Shown here in pieces: positions 27,994-36,390 of a stretch of 64,000 nucleotides of DNA. Under the pieces are notes generated by a model that saw only the letters and a program-made list of their open reading frames with translations, was not told the DNA's origin and made no database searches. Position 1 is the first letter of the stretch. Every line of letters starts with the position of its first letter. This DNA comes from Hydrogenophaga sp. IBVHS2 (lineage in GTDB: Bacteria > Pseudomonadota > Gammaproteobacteria > Burkholderiales > Burkholderiaceae_C), in contig NZ_NFUT01000004.1 of the NCBI RefSeq assembly GCF_002127215.1, positions 234,592-298,591 on the forward strand. Direction: 5' to 3'. The translations under genes and the position numbers were made by a program.

Positions 27994-29874
27994 TCAGTCG
28001 GCTTTGGGGGCCTGCACCTGACCGTCGGCGCGCCAGACGGTGCCGATGGACACGGCCTTGAGCTTCTTCTGGCGGCCGTACCAGAGGTTGACCAGGCCGC
28101 GCGAGAAGAACACCGAGGTGAACATGCTGGTGACGATGCCCAGGCAGTGCACCACGGCAAAGCCGCGCACCGGGCCGGAACCGAAGATCAGCAGGGCCAC
28201 GCCGGCAATCAGCGACGTGACGTTGGAGTCCAGGATGGTGGCCCAGGCACTGTCGTAGCCGGTGTTGATGGCCACCTGGGGCGAGGCGCCCCGGCGCAGC
28301 TCCTCCCGGACCCGCTCGTTGATGAGCACGTTGGAGTCGATGGCCATGCCGATGGCCAGCGCCATGGCCGCGATGCCGGGCAGGGTGAGCGTGGCCTGCA
28401 GCATGGACAGCACCGACACCAGCAGCAGCAGGTTGAAACCCAGGGCAATGCTGGAGAAGGCGCCGAACACCATGTAGTAAATGCACATGAAGGCGACGAT
28501 CACCACGAAGCCCCAGATCACGCTGTTGAAGCCCTTCTCGATGTTCTCGGCACCCAGGCTCGGGCCGATGGTGCGTTCCTCGACGATCTCCATGGGCGCG
28601 GCCAGCGAGCCGGCGCGCAGCAGCAGGGCGGTGTCGTTGGCCTCGGTGGTGCTCATGGCACCCGAGATCTGCACCCGGCCGCCACCGATCTCGGTGCGGA
28701 TGACCGGGGCGGTGACCACCTCGCCCTTGCCCTTTTCGAACAGGATGATGGCCATGCGCTTGCCGATGTTGTCGCGGGTGACGTCGCGGAAGATGCGCGA
28801 GCCCTTGGCGTCCAGGGTGAGGTGCACGGCCGGCTGCTGGGTGTCGTCGAAGCCGGCCTGGGCGTCGGTGAGGTTTTCGCCGGTGAGCAGCACCTCGCGC
28901 TTGACGATCACGGCCTGGCCCGAACGCTCGGGGTAGCGCTCCGAACCGAACGGCACCGGACCGTTGCCCTGCTCGGCCGCGCGGCCTTCGGTGCTCTCGT
29001 CGACCAGGCGGACTTCCAGTGTGGCGGTGCGGCCCAGAATGTCCTTGGCCTTGGCGGTGTCCTGCACGCCGGGCAGCTGGACCACGATGCGGTCGGCGCC
29101 CTGCTGCTGGATCACCGGCTCGGCCACGCCGAGCTCGTTGATGCGGTTGTGCAGGGTGGTGATGTTCTGCTTGAGCGCCTGATCCTGCACCGCCCGGGCC
29201 GCTTCCGGCCGGATGGTGGCGGTGATGCGGGTGTCGGCGCCGTCGGGCGTGGTGACGACCTGCAGGTCGGCGAACTGGGCGCGGATCAGGTCGGTGGCGG
29301 CGTTCAGGGTGGCGGTGTCGCGCACACGCAGCTCGATGGCCTGCCCGTTGCGGCTGATGCCGCCGTGGCGGATGTTCTTCTCGCGCAGGGCATTGCGCAG
29401 GTCGGTGGTGAGCACGTCGATGCGGCGCTGCAGGGCCGCCCCCATGTCCACCTGCAGCATGAAGTGCACGCCGCCCCGCAGGTCCAGACCCAGGTACATC
29501 GGCGAGGCATGAAGCGCCGCCAGCCAGCCTGGCGTGCGGGGCACCAGGTTGAGGGCCACGACGTGGTCCGGTGCGGCCGGATCCGGGTTCAGCGCCTTGT
29601 CCAGCGCGTCACGGGCCTTGAGCTGGTCGTCGGTGGTGGCAAAACGTGCCCGCACCGACGTGCCCTCGAGCTGGATGGTGTCCGGCTGGAGGGACTGCTC
29701 CGCCAGCGCCCGCTCCACCCGGCTGACCGTGGACGAGTCCACCTTGACCGTGGCCCGCGCCGGCGACACCTGCACCGCCGGCGCCTCGCCGAACAGGTTG
29801 GGCAGCGCGTAGATGGCGCTGATCACCAGCACCACGACGATGATGGCGTACTTCCAGAGGGGGTAACGGTTCAT
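27994..29874 (-). CDS. secD: Protein translocase subunit SecD
   Basis: A 626-residue protein with one N-terminal helix, a large periplasmic domain (P1 plus head) and five C-terminal helices. Visible motifs include YLGLDLRGGVHFMLQVD after the first helix, the conserved VVQLPGVQD and, in the membrane core, the GMAIDSNVLINERVREELR segment carrying the essential Asp. It lies 33 bp after yajC, giving the classic yajC-secD-secF operon. Confidence 0.97.
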   Translation of the reverse strand: MNRYPLWKYAIIVVVLVISAIYALPNLFGEAPAVQVSPARATVKVDSSTVSRVERALAEQSLQPDTIQLEGTSVRARFATTDDQLKARDALDKALNPDPAAPDHVVALNLVPRTPGWLAALHASPMYLGLDLRGGVHFMLQVDMGAALQRRIDVLTTDLRNALREKNIRHGGISRNGQAIELRVRDTATLNAATDLIRAQFADLQVVTTPDGADTRITATIRPEAARAVQDQALKQNITTLHNRINELGVAEPVIQQQGADRIVVQLPGVQDTAKAKDILGRTATLEVRLVDESTEGRAAEQGNGPVPFGSERYPERSGQAVIVKREVLLTGENLTDAQAGFDDTQQPAVHLTLDAKGSRIFRDVTRDNIGKRMAIILFEKGKGEVVTAPVIRTEIGGGRVQISGAMSTTEANDTALLLRAGSLAAPMEIVEERTIGPSLGAENIEKGFNSVIWGFVVIVAFMCIYYMVFGAFSSIALGFNLLLLVSVLSMLQATLTLPGIAAMALAIGMAIDSNVLINERVREELRRGASPQVAINTGYDSAWATILDSNVTSLIAGVALLIFGSGPVRGFAVVHCLGIVTSMFTSVFFSRGLVNLWYGRQKKLKAVSIGTVWRADGQVQAPKAD

Positions 29875-29907
29875 GGCGCGGGCGGCGTGGGGAGCGGGGG
29901 TCGGAAA

Positions 29908-30225
29908 TTACTTGATCGTGCCCTTGGGCAGCACCTGCACCACGGCAGAGCGCTGCATCTGGACTTCAAGGCCGTCGGCAAGTTCCACGCCGATGTAGGT
30001 CTCGCCCAGCTTGGACACCTTGCCCAGGAAGCCGCCGGCGGTGACGACCTCGTCGCCCTTGGCCAGCGCCTCGACCATGGCCTTGTGCTCTTTCTGGCGC
30101 TTGAGCTGCGGGCGGATCATCACGAAATACAGCACCACGAACATCAACACCAGGGGCAGCATGCCCAGCAGGGTGGACTCGGTGCCGCCGGCGGCGGCTT
30201 GGGCGTAGGCAGGGGAAATCAGCAC
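29908..30225 (-). CDS. yajC: Preprotein translocase subunit YajC
   Basis: A 105-residue inner-membrane protein with one helix (LLGMLPLVLMFVVLYFVMI) followed by RPQLKRQKEHKAM and a small beta domain (KGDEVVTAGGFLGKV), the standard YajC pattern. No ATG fits; the start is a GTG at 30225 with GGAG upstream (minus-strand sequence around 30231-30236), giving the N-terminus (M)LISPAYAQA. It is the first gene of yajC-secDF. The usual upstream tgt/queA genes are replaced by an indolepyruvate oxidoreductase gene. Confidence 0.93.
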   Translation of the reverse strand: MLISPAYAQAAAGGTESTLLGMLPLVLMFVVLYFVMIRPQLKRQKEHKAMVEALAKGDEVVTAGGFLGKVSKLGETYIGVELADGLEVQMQRSAVVQVLPKGTIK

Positions 30226-30338
30226 GGGGGACTCCGGTTGCGTTGTCGACGGGCGCCCGCCAACCCGCCCCGGGGAGGGGCAGGTCAGCCGGCAGACAGC
30301 CGGGGATTGTATGCGGGGGGTCGGACCTGGCCGGGGTA

Positions 30339-33300
30339 TCAGGCCGCCTGGGCCTGCGGGGCCGGGTCGGCCTGCGTCCGGCCATCCCACCGGGCCAGCA
30401 GTTCGGACCGCCGCTGCCGGGCGGCCGCCAGATGCCGTGCCTTCACATGGCCGAAGCCCTTGATCTGCTCGGGAATGCGCGCCAGATCGACCGCCAGCGC
30501 GTGGCGCTCTGCCGTCAGGCCGGTGCACAGGCGCCGGATGTCGGCACCGTATTCGACGATCAGGGCGCGCTCGGTGCGGCGCTCCTCGGTGCGGCCGAAC
30601 ACGTCCAGCCAGGTGCCGCGCAGGCCGCGCAGCCTGGCCAGCCACCGGAAGGCGGTGAACATGCCCGGGCCGAACTTCCGCTTGACCAGCTCGCCGCGTT
30701 CGTTGGTGCGGGAAAGCAGCGGCGGCGCGAGGTGCACATGCAGGGTGAAATCGCCCTCGAACTGGCTGGCCAGGCGGGCATGGAAGGCAGGATCGCTGTG
30801 CAGGCGGGCCACCTCGTACTCGTCCTTGTAGGCCATCAGCTTGAACAGGTTGCGGGCGACCGTCTCGGCCAGCAGCGTCCTGCCCAGCGGGGCCTCGGCC
30901 TGCCGCACCTGCTCCACCTGCTGCCGGTAGCGCTCGGCGTAGGCGGCATTCTGGTAGGCGGTGAGGAACTCCACCCGGCGCTTGATCAGGTCGTCCAGGG
31001 TCTCGCGGCGGCGGATCTGCACCACCTGGGCGGTGGCCGGGCGCACCAGGGTCATGACGGCCGCCGTGTCGTGCGCAGCGCGCCGGCCCCATTCAAAGGC
31101 GGCCTTGTTGCGGTCCACGGCCACGGCATTGAGCTCGATGGCACGCATCAGCGAGGCCAGCTGCAGCGGCACCCAGCCCTTCTGCCAGGCATAGCCCAGC
31201 ATCATGGGGTTGGCATACAGGCTGTCTCCCATCAGCCGGGTGGCGGCGGCTTCGGCATCGAAGACACCCACCGCGTCGTCGCCCAACGACGACACCAGCG
31301 TGTCGACGCAGGCCTGGGCCGGGTTCTGCCAGTCGGGGTTGCGCACGAAGGCGGCCGTGGGTGTGGCGCTGGCGTTCAGGGCCACATGGGTGCGGCCGGC
31401 GCGCAGGCGCTGCCAGGTCTCCTTGTGGGCCGCCACGATGGGGTCGCAGCCCAGCACCAGATCGGCCGAAGCGGCCGACACGCGCGTGGTCCGGATCACG
31501 TCCTGATCGGCGCCGATGAGCACATGGCTCCAGGTGGCGCCGCCCTTCTGGGCCAGACCGGCCGCATCCTGCGTGACGATGCCCTTGCCCTCGATGTGCG
31601 CCGCCATGCCCAGCAGCTGCCCGATGGTGATGACGCCGGTGCCACCCACCCCGGCCACGATCACACCCCAGGCCTCGCCGCCCAGCACCGGCAGCGCGGG
31701 GTGGGGCAGGCTGCCGCCGGTCCATTCGGCTCCGGCCGCCCGGTTGTCCTTCTTGCGCAGCTGGGCGCCTTCCACCGTGACGAAGCTCGGGCAGAAGCCC
31801 TTGGTGCACGAGAAGTCCTTGTTGCAGGTGCTCTGGTTGATCTGGCGCTTGCGGCCGAACTCGGTCTCCAGCGGCTCCAGGCTCAGGCAGTTGGACTGCA
31901 CGCCGCAGTCGCCGCAGCCCTCGCACACCGCCTCGTTGATGACCACCCGCTTCGTCGGGTCGATCAGGGTGCCGCGCTTGCGGCGACGGCGCTTCTCGGT
32001 GGCGCAGGTCTGGTCGTAGATGATGACCGTGGTGCCCTCGATCTCGCGGAAGGCGCGCTGCACCGCATCCAGGGTGTCGCGGTGCTGGATGGCGATGCCC
32101 TCGGGCAGGCCGGTCACGCCTTCGTACTTCTCGGGTTCGTCGGTGACGATGGTGATGCGCTTGGCACCCTCGGCCCGCATGCTCTGCGCGATCTGCACCA
32201 CGCTGTGGCCTTCGGGCCGTTCGCCCACCTGCTGGCCGCCGGTCATGGCCACCGCGTCGTTGTAGAGCACCTTGTAGGTGATGTTCACGCCCGCCGCGAT
32301 GCTCTGGCGGATGGCCAGGATGCCGCTGTGGAAGTAGGTGCCATCGCCCAGGTTGGCGAACATGTGGCGGTCATGGCTGAACGGCTGCTGGCCGACCCAG
32401 GGCACGCCCTCGCCGCCCATCTGGGTGAAGCCCACGGTGGCGCGGTCCATCCAGATGCTCATGAAGTGGCAGCCGATGCCGGCCATGGCGCGCGAACCCT
32501 CGGGCACCTTGGTGCTGGTGTTGTGCGGGCAGCCGGAGCAGAACCAGGGCTGGCGCTCGGCGCCCTGCACGCCTTGCGTCAGCAGCGTCTGCATCGAGCG
32601 CTCCTGGGCATCGAGGATGGCCAGATGGGCATCGATGCGCGCCATCACGTCCTCCGGGATCTGGCCGAGCTTCTTGAGGCGCCGGGCCAGCGCACGGGCG
32701 ATCAGGGCCGGGGTCAGGTCGGCCTTGGCGCGCAGCAGCGTGTTGGCACTCGGGTTGGGGCGCGACCATTCGCCACCGCTGAAATCGCCCTCGTCCTCGT
32801 CGAACTTGCCCAGCACGTTGGGGCGCACGTCGGTGCGCCAGTTGTAGAGCTCTTCCTTGAGCTGGTATTCGATGACCTGGCGCTTTTCCTCCACCACCAG
32901 GATCTCGCGCAGGCCGGTGGCGAAGTCGCGCGTGATCTGCGCCTCCAGCGGCCACACCACCGCCACCTTGTGCAGCCGCAGGCCGATGCGACGGCAGGTG
33001 GCGTCGTCCAGGCCCAGATCGATCAGGGCCTGGCGGGTGTCGTTGAAGGCCTTGCCGCTGGCGATCACGCCGAAGCGGTCGTTCGGCCCGGCGATCACGT
33101 TGTGGTTGAGGCGGTTGGCCCGCACATAGGCCAGGGCGGCGTACCACTTGTGGTCGAACAGACGGGCTTCCTGGTCCAGCGCATGGTCGGGCCAGCGGAT
33201 GTGCAGGCCGCCCGGGGGCATGTCGAATTCCGGCACCACGATCTGCACCCGGTGCGGGTCGATCAGGGCGGTGGCGCTGCTCTCCACGATCTCCTGGATC

Positions 33301-33938
33301 GTCTTCATGCTGGTCCACACGCCGGCGAAGCGGCTCATGGCAAAGGCATGCAGCCCCAGGTCGAGGATGTCCTGCACGCTGGCCGGAAAGAACACAGGCA
33401 GGCCGCAGGCCTTGAAGATGTGGTCGCTCTGGTGGGCCGCCGTGCTGCTCTTGGCCACATGGTCGTCGCCGGCCACCGCGATCACGCCGCCCCAGGGCGT
33501 GGTGCCCGCCATGTTGGCGTGCTTGAACACGTCCGAACACCGGTCCACGCCCGGCCCCTTGCCGTACCAGATGCCGAAGACGCCATCGAACCGGTTGCTG
33601 CCCGGCGGCGCAAAACCCAGCTGCTGGGTGCCCCAAAGAGCAGTGGCGGCCAGCTCCTCGTTCACGCCGGGCTGGAACACGATGTTCTGGCCCTTGAGGT
33701 GCGGCGCGGCCTTCTGCAGCGCCTGGTCGTAACCGCCCAGGGGCGAACCGCGGTAGCCGCTGATGAAACCCGCCGTGTTCTTGCCGGCCAGGGCGTCGCG
33801 CTGGCGCTGCAGCATGGGCAGGCGCACGAGGGCCTGCACGCCGCTCATGAAGGCCCGACCCTGATCGAGCGTGTACTTGTCGTCCAGGGTGACCGATTCG
33901 AGTGCCTGGCGGATGGACTCGGGCAGGGGCGCATTCAT
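30339..33938 (-). CDS. Indolepyruvate ferredoxin oxidoreductase, fused single-chain type
   Basis: A 1199-residue enzyme that decarboxylates aryl- or other 2-oxoacids to acyl-CoA with reduction of ferredoxin. The N-terminal pyruvate-ferredoxin-like domain starts with ISGYRGSPLGGYD. A TPP-binding domain lies around residues 470-580 (GIGCHFMSIWMDRA, GDGTYFHSG, YNDAVAMTGGQ). A 4Fe-4S site follows near 670 (CEGCGDC with more Cys in STCNKDFSCTKGFCPSF). The gamma-type domain starts near 760 with GVGGTGVITIGQLLG. Divergent from an Lrp/AsnC regulator that probably controls it in response to an amino acid. Likely role: catabolism of aromatic or branched amino acids. Confidence 0.92.
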   Translation of the reverse strand: MNAPLPESIRQALESVTLDDKYTLDQGRAFMSGVQALVRLPMLQRQRDALAGKNTAGFISGYRGSPLGGYDQALQKAAPHLKGQNIVFQPGVNEELAATALWGTQQLGFAPPGSNRFDGVFGIWYGKGPGVDRCSDVFKHANMAGTTPWGGVIAVAGDDHVAKSSTAAHQSDHIFKACGLPVFFPASVQDILDLGLHAFAMSRFAGVWTSMKTIQEIVESSATALIDPHRVQIVVPEFDMPPGGLHIRWPDHALDQEARLFDHKWYAALAYVRANRLNHNVIAGPNDRFGVIASGKAFNDTRQALIDLGLDDATCRRIGLRLHKVAVVWPLEAQITRDFATGLREILVVEEKRQVIEYQLKEELYNWRTDVRPNVLGKFDEDEGDFSGGEWSRPNPSANTLLRAKADLTPALIARALARRLKKLGQIPEDVMARIDAHLAILDAQERSMQTLLTQGVQGAERQPWFCSGCPHNTSTKVPEGSRAMAGIGCHFMSIWMDRATVGFTQMGGEGVPWVGQQPFSHDRHMFANLGDGTYFHSGILAIRQSIAAGVNITYKVLYNDAVAMTGGQQVGERPEGHSVVQIAQSMRAEGAKRITIVTDEPEKYEGVTGLPEGIAIQHRDTLDAVQRAFREIEGTTVIIYDQTCATEKRRRRKRGTLIDPTKRVVINEAVCEGCGDCGVQSNCLSLEPLETEFGRKRQINQSTCNKDFSCTKGFCPSFVTVEGAQLRKKDNRAAGAEWTGGSLPHPALPVLGGEAWGVIVAGVGGTGVITIGQLLGMAAHIEGKGIVTQDAAGLAQKGGATWSHVLIGADQDVIRTTRVSAASADLVLGCDPIVAAHKETWQRLRAGRTHVALNASATPTAAFVRNPDWQNPAQACVDTLVSSLGDDAVGVFDAEAAATRLMGDSLYANPMMLGYAWQKGWVPLQLASLMRAIELNAVAVDRNKAAFEWGRRAAHDTAAVMTLVRPATAQVVQIRRRETLDDLIKRRVEFLTAYQNAAYAERYRQQVEQVRQAEAPLGRTLLAETVARNLFKLMAYKDEYEVARLHSDPAFHARLASQFEGDFTLHVHLAPPLLSRTNERGELVKRKFGPGMFTAFRWLARLRGLRGTWLDVFGRTEERRTERALIVEYGADIRRLCTGLTAERHALAVDLARIPEQIKGFGHVKARHLAAARQRRSELLARWDGRTQADPAPQAQAA

Positions 33939-34044
33939 GGGGCGTTGTCTCCGGTGTGCCCCGTCGGGGCAGTCAGACAGCGAGTGTAGGAGGACGCTAC
34001 CGAGAGGTGTTTGCGTTTCATGCCCACTTCAGACCAGATATCGG

Positions 34045-34084
34045 ATGAATCTTTCTGAATTTCTGTTGAAATCAAAAGATTCAT
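34045..34084. promoter_or_regulatory. 40-bp AT-rich dyad, candidate Lrp-type operator
   Basis: Perfect outer arms ATGAATCTTT (34045-34054) and AAAGATTCAT (34075-34084) flank inner arms ATTTC and GAAAT around a TGTT centre. This AT-rich block stands out in GC-rich DNA. It lies 28-67 bp before the Lrp-type gene and about 110 bp before the divergent oxidoreductase gene, the right place for an autoregulatory, shared operator bound by a multimeric Lrp-family protein. Confidence 0.6.
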
Positions 34085-34111
34085 TCCACCGCTGGTCTGC
34101 CGGAGCATGCC

Positions 34112-34609
34112 ATGGACACCCTGGACAAATTCGACATCGCCATCCTGCAGGAGCTGCAGGCCGACGGCCGCCTCACCAACGCCGAGCTCGCGCAACGCGT
34201 GGGCCTGTCGGCCGCGCCCTGCTGGCGCCGGGTGCGCGCCCTGGAAGAGGCCGGCTACATCCGTGGCTACCGGGCCGAGATCGACCGCGAGAAGGTGGGC
34301 CTGGGCGTGCTGGCCTTCGTGCGGCTGGACGCCGACCGCAACAGCGGCGACGTGACCCGCAGCCTGGAAGCCGCCATCCGCCAGGTGCCCGAGGTGGTGT
34401 CCTGCCACTACATCAGCGGCTCGGGCACCTTCGAGCTGCAGGTGGTCAGCCGCGACCTCAACCATTTCAGTCGGCTGGCGCGGGAGGTGCTGATCAACCT
34501 GCCCAACGTGAAGGACCTGCACACCAGTTTCTCGCTGGGGGAGGTCAAGGCGGCCGCCGCCCTGCCGCTGTCGCACCTGCTGGAGCGCCCACCGGGCCTC
34601 GGTCGCTAG
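34112..34609 (+). CDS. Lrp/AsnC-family transcriptional regulator
   Basis: A 165-residue regulator with the N-terminal AsnC-type HTH (DTLDKFDIAILQELQADGR... LAQRVGLSAAPCWRRVRAL) and a C-terminal RAM ligand-binding domain (VGLGVLAFVRLDAD, VPEVVSCHYISGSGTFELQVV). Such proteins sense amino acids. Divergence from the indolepyruvate oxidoreductase gene, with a long dyad between them, makes that gene the likely target. Confidence 0.94.
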   Translation: MDTLDKFDIAILQELQADGRLTNAELAQRVGLSAAPCWRRVRALEEAGYIRGYRAEIDREKVGLGVLAFVRLDADRNSGDVTRSLEAAIRQVPEVVSCHYISGSGTFELQVVSRDLNHFSRLAREVLINLPNVKDLHTSFSLGEVKAAAALPLSHLLERPPGLGR

Positions 34610-34617
34610 CAGGGTTT

Positions 34618-34661
34618 CCAGCGGTTTCGTGAAGTTCCTCACCGCTGGTCGCCCCAGCGGT
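34618..34661. repeat. Three copies of an 8-bp motif, CCAGCGGT / ACCGCTGG
   Basis: CCAGCGGT occurs at 34618-34625, its inverse ACCGCTGG at 34641-34648, and CCAGCGGT again at 34654-34661, just after the Lrp-type gene. A fourth copy (ACCGCTGG, 34088-34095) lies between the dyad operator and that gene's start. The first two can form a hairpin with a 15-base loop, but no U-tract follows, so a standard intrinsic terminator is not supported. Confidence 0.4.
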
Positions 34662-34719
34662 CAAAGCGAGCGAGCGGGCGGCGTTGTCCGGATAGATCGC
34701 GACCGATAGAGTACGAAAC

Positions 34720-34743
34720 ACTTACTTTCCTTCAAAGGTAAGT
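34720..34743. promoter_or_regulatory. Inverted repeat in AT-rich region before the SCPU genes
   Basis: ACTTAC (34720-34725) and GTAAGT (34738-34743) flank a 12-base spacer in the most AT-rich stretch of the region (about 34700-34765). The pilin-type gene starts at 34775 with a GGGA just upstream. It may mark a promoter or a regulator binding site; no clear -35/-10 pair could be assigned. Confidence 0.3.
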
Positions 34744-34774
34744 ATCTTTTTAGTACTTTGTATGGGACTCGATC

Positions 34775-35089
34775 ATGAAAGCTTCCCTCTCCCGCATCCT
34801 CGTCGGCCTGCTGGCCACCGCCGGCCTGATCGGCGCTTCGGTGAATGCCCAGGCGGCCACAGCCACCGGCAACTTCAACGTCAGCATCACCCTGACCTCC
34901 AAATGCGAGATCAACAGCACGGCCGCCTCCACCGGCGCCGTCGTTTCCGACATCGCACTCGCCTACACCTCGTTCCAGACCACCGCCGCAACCGGCAGCA
35001 CCAGCTTCAACGTGCGCTGCACCAACAGCCTGCCGTACACGCTGGCCCTGGACGCAACCACCGTGACCGACCAGGCCCTGAAGCGATGA
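34775..35089 (+). CDS. Spore coat U (SCPU)-domain pilin-like protein, truncated
   Basis: A 104-residue secreted protein: signal peptide (cleavage near AQAA, about residue 27), then the first half of an SCPU domain (GNFNVSITLTSKCEI, YTSFQTTA, FNVRCTNSLPYTLAL) with two cysteines. It stops at VTDQALKR, where normal domains of about 140 residues continue through further strands to a conserved HTL.ITY-type end. The missing half is present in the next gene's last domain, so this copy is shortened. The stop overlaps the next start codon (ATGA, 35086-35089). Confidence 0.75.
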   Translation: MKASLSRILVGLLATAGLIGASVNAQAATATGNFNVSITLTSKCEINSTAASTGAVVSDIALAYTSFQTTAATGSTSFNVRCTNSLPYTLALDATTVTDQALKR

Positions 35090-36390
35090 AAGCACCGAGG
35101 CTGCTGTGGCTGTTGCTGTGCATGCTCTTCGGGGCGGCAGCCAGCCCGTCGGAAGCTCTTGCCCAGAACGTGCTTCGCTGTTTGCCTTCCATCTCGCCGT
35201 CAACGGTAACGGTCGGGACCTCTGGTACGGGAATAACAGGACAGACGATCAACATGACGGCTCGCTTCGCTTGCCAGTCGACCGTTTCAACCTCGAAAAC
35301 GGGTCGGCTGACGGCGACTGTCACATTCCTCGACAACACCAATGCTGGGATTGGCACCTACCTGAAATTGACGACAGGTGCTCAATTGATCGGGTACACA
35401 TTCAACCGAACCACGGGCTCACCCGTGGCCCCTACAGCATCAACCACGTTCCCGTCCTGCGACGGGACAGCACCCAGTCAGCCCAGCAACGGCATCATCA
35501 CCCTGTTTTCGAACTTCAACGTGACTGGACCGGCCTCGTTCGGAACTCAAGATTACTTCCTGAACTTCTGCGTGCGAATCCCCGCCACTGCTGCCGGGGT
35601 GGGGACCTACGTGGGCAAGCTGCAGCTCGCTACGTCCGGCACCATCACCAGTGGAGGAGGCAGTTTTCAGGCCACGACCAACGCGAATGCCTTGGTCATG
35701 ACGGCCACGGTTCCCACCAACTGCACGATCGGGACACTGACGGACCCGTCCTTCGAATACACCTCGTTCACCACAACCGACAGCACTTTTTTCAAGCAGT
35801 TGACGACGGTATCTTGCAATTCGGGTTCGTGGACCATCGACATCCGCGACAGCGGCGCCACAGCGGTGACAACCCCTCTGACGGGGAGCGTCAGAGGGGT
35901 CCAGTACGCGCTGGGTCTGTCCAACAGCTCCACAGTACCCGTCTCAGGGTTGAGTGCCGTGTACCCGAACACCGGTACGGGACAGACGCAGACTGCGCCG
36001 CTGAACCTGCAGCTGGGCGTCCAGACGGCGTGCCTGATCGACAAGCCGATCGACAGCCTGACAGTGAGCTACACCTCGTTCCAGCCGAACGCCGTCACGG
36101 CGTCGGTACCGGTACTGGTGCGGTGCAACGCCAACACACCGTGGACCGCCGGCCTTCAGGGGCCGGCCGCACCGACTGCACCGCCTGTGACCTCTCTGAA
36201 CAGCCAGAGCCTGCTGGGACTGACCTATTCGCTGCAGGTGACGCCGGCTTCAGGCACGGGCCTGGGCAACATCAACAACGGCCAGCAGACGGTGACCATC
36301 GGGCTGAACCTGCCGGGCGGGCAGGGTGGCCGCTGTGCAACCGGGAGCTGCACCGCCTCGGCCACGCACACGCTGGTGATCACCTACTGA
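35086..36390 (+). CDS. Secreted protein with SCPU (spore coat U) C-terminal domain
   Basis: A 434-residue protein with a signal peptide (MKAPRLLWLLLCMLFGAAAS, cleavage near ALA-QNV). The first part (about 28-210) is Thr/Ser-rich and beta-like, with paired cysteines. A partial SCPU-like segment (NCTIG...FEYTSFTTTD) follows, and a full SCPU domain occupies about 310-434 (ACLIDKP, SYTSFQPNA, VRCNANTPW, ASATHTLVITY). Such proteins form chaperone-usher fimbriae or coats, yet no chaperone or usher gene is here. Codon choice is visibly more A/T-rich than in neighbours, suggesting transfer. It overlaps mltA by 7 bp. Confidence 0.8.
   Translation: MKAPRLLWLLLCMLFGAAASPSEALAQNVLRCLPSISPSTVTVGTSGTGITGQTINMTARFACQSTVSTSKTGRLTATVTFLDNTNAGIGTYLKLTTGAQLIGYTFNRTTGSPVAPTASTTFPSCDGTAPSQPSNGIITLFSNFNVTGPASFGTQDYFLNFCVRIPATAAGVGTYVGKLQLATSGTITSGGGSFQATTNANALVMTATVPTNCTIGTLTDPSFEYTSFTTTDSTFFKQLTTVSCNSGSWTIDIRDSGATAVTTPLTGSVRGVQYALGLSNSSTVPVSGLSAVYPNTGTGQTQTAPLNLQLGVQTACLIDKPIDSLTVSYTSFQPNAVTASVPVLVRCNANTPWTAGLQGPAAPTAPPVTSLNSQSLLGLTYSLQVTPASGTGLGNINNGQQTVTIGLNLPGGQGGRCATGSCTASATHTLVITY

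Noticed and set aside
30243..33989. A 1248-codon open frame antisense to the indolepyruvate oxidoreductase gene (others of this kind at 27160-30831, 38484-41345 and 2663-4390).
   Set aside because: The translations are His/Gly/Arg-rich low-complexity sequence typical of the antisense frame in GC-rich genes, while the opposite strand encodes complete known families.
34618..34661. Intrinsic terminator after the Lrp-type gene.
   Set aside because: A hairpin is possible but the loop is long and no T-tract follows.
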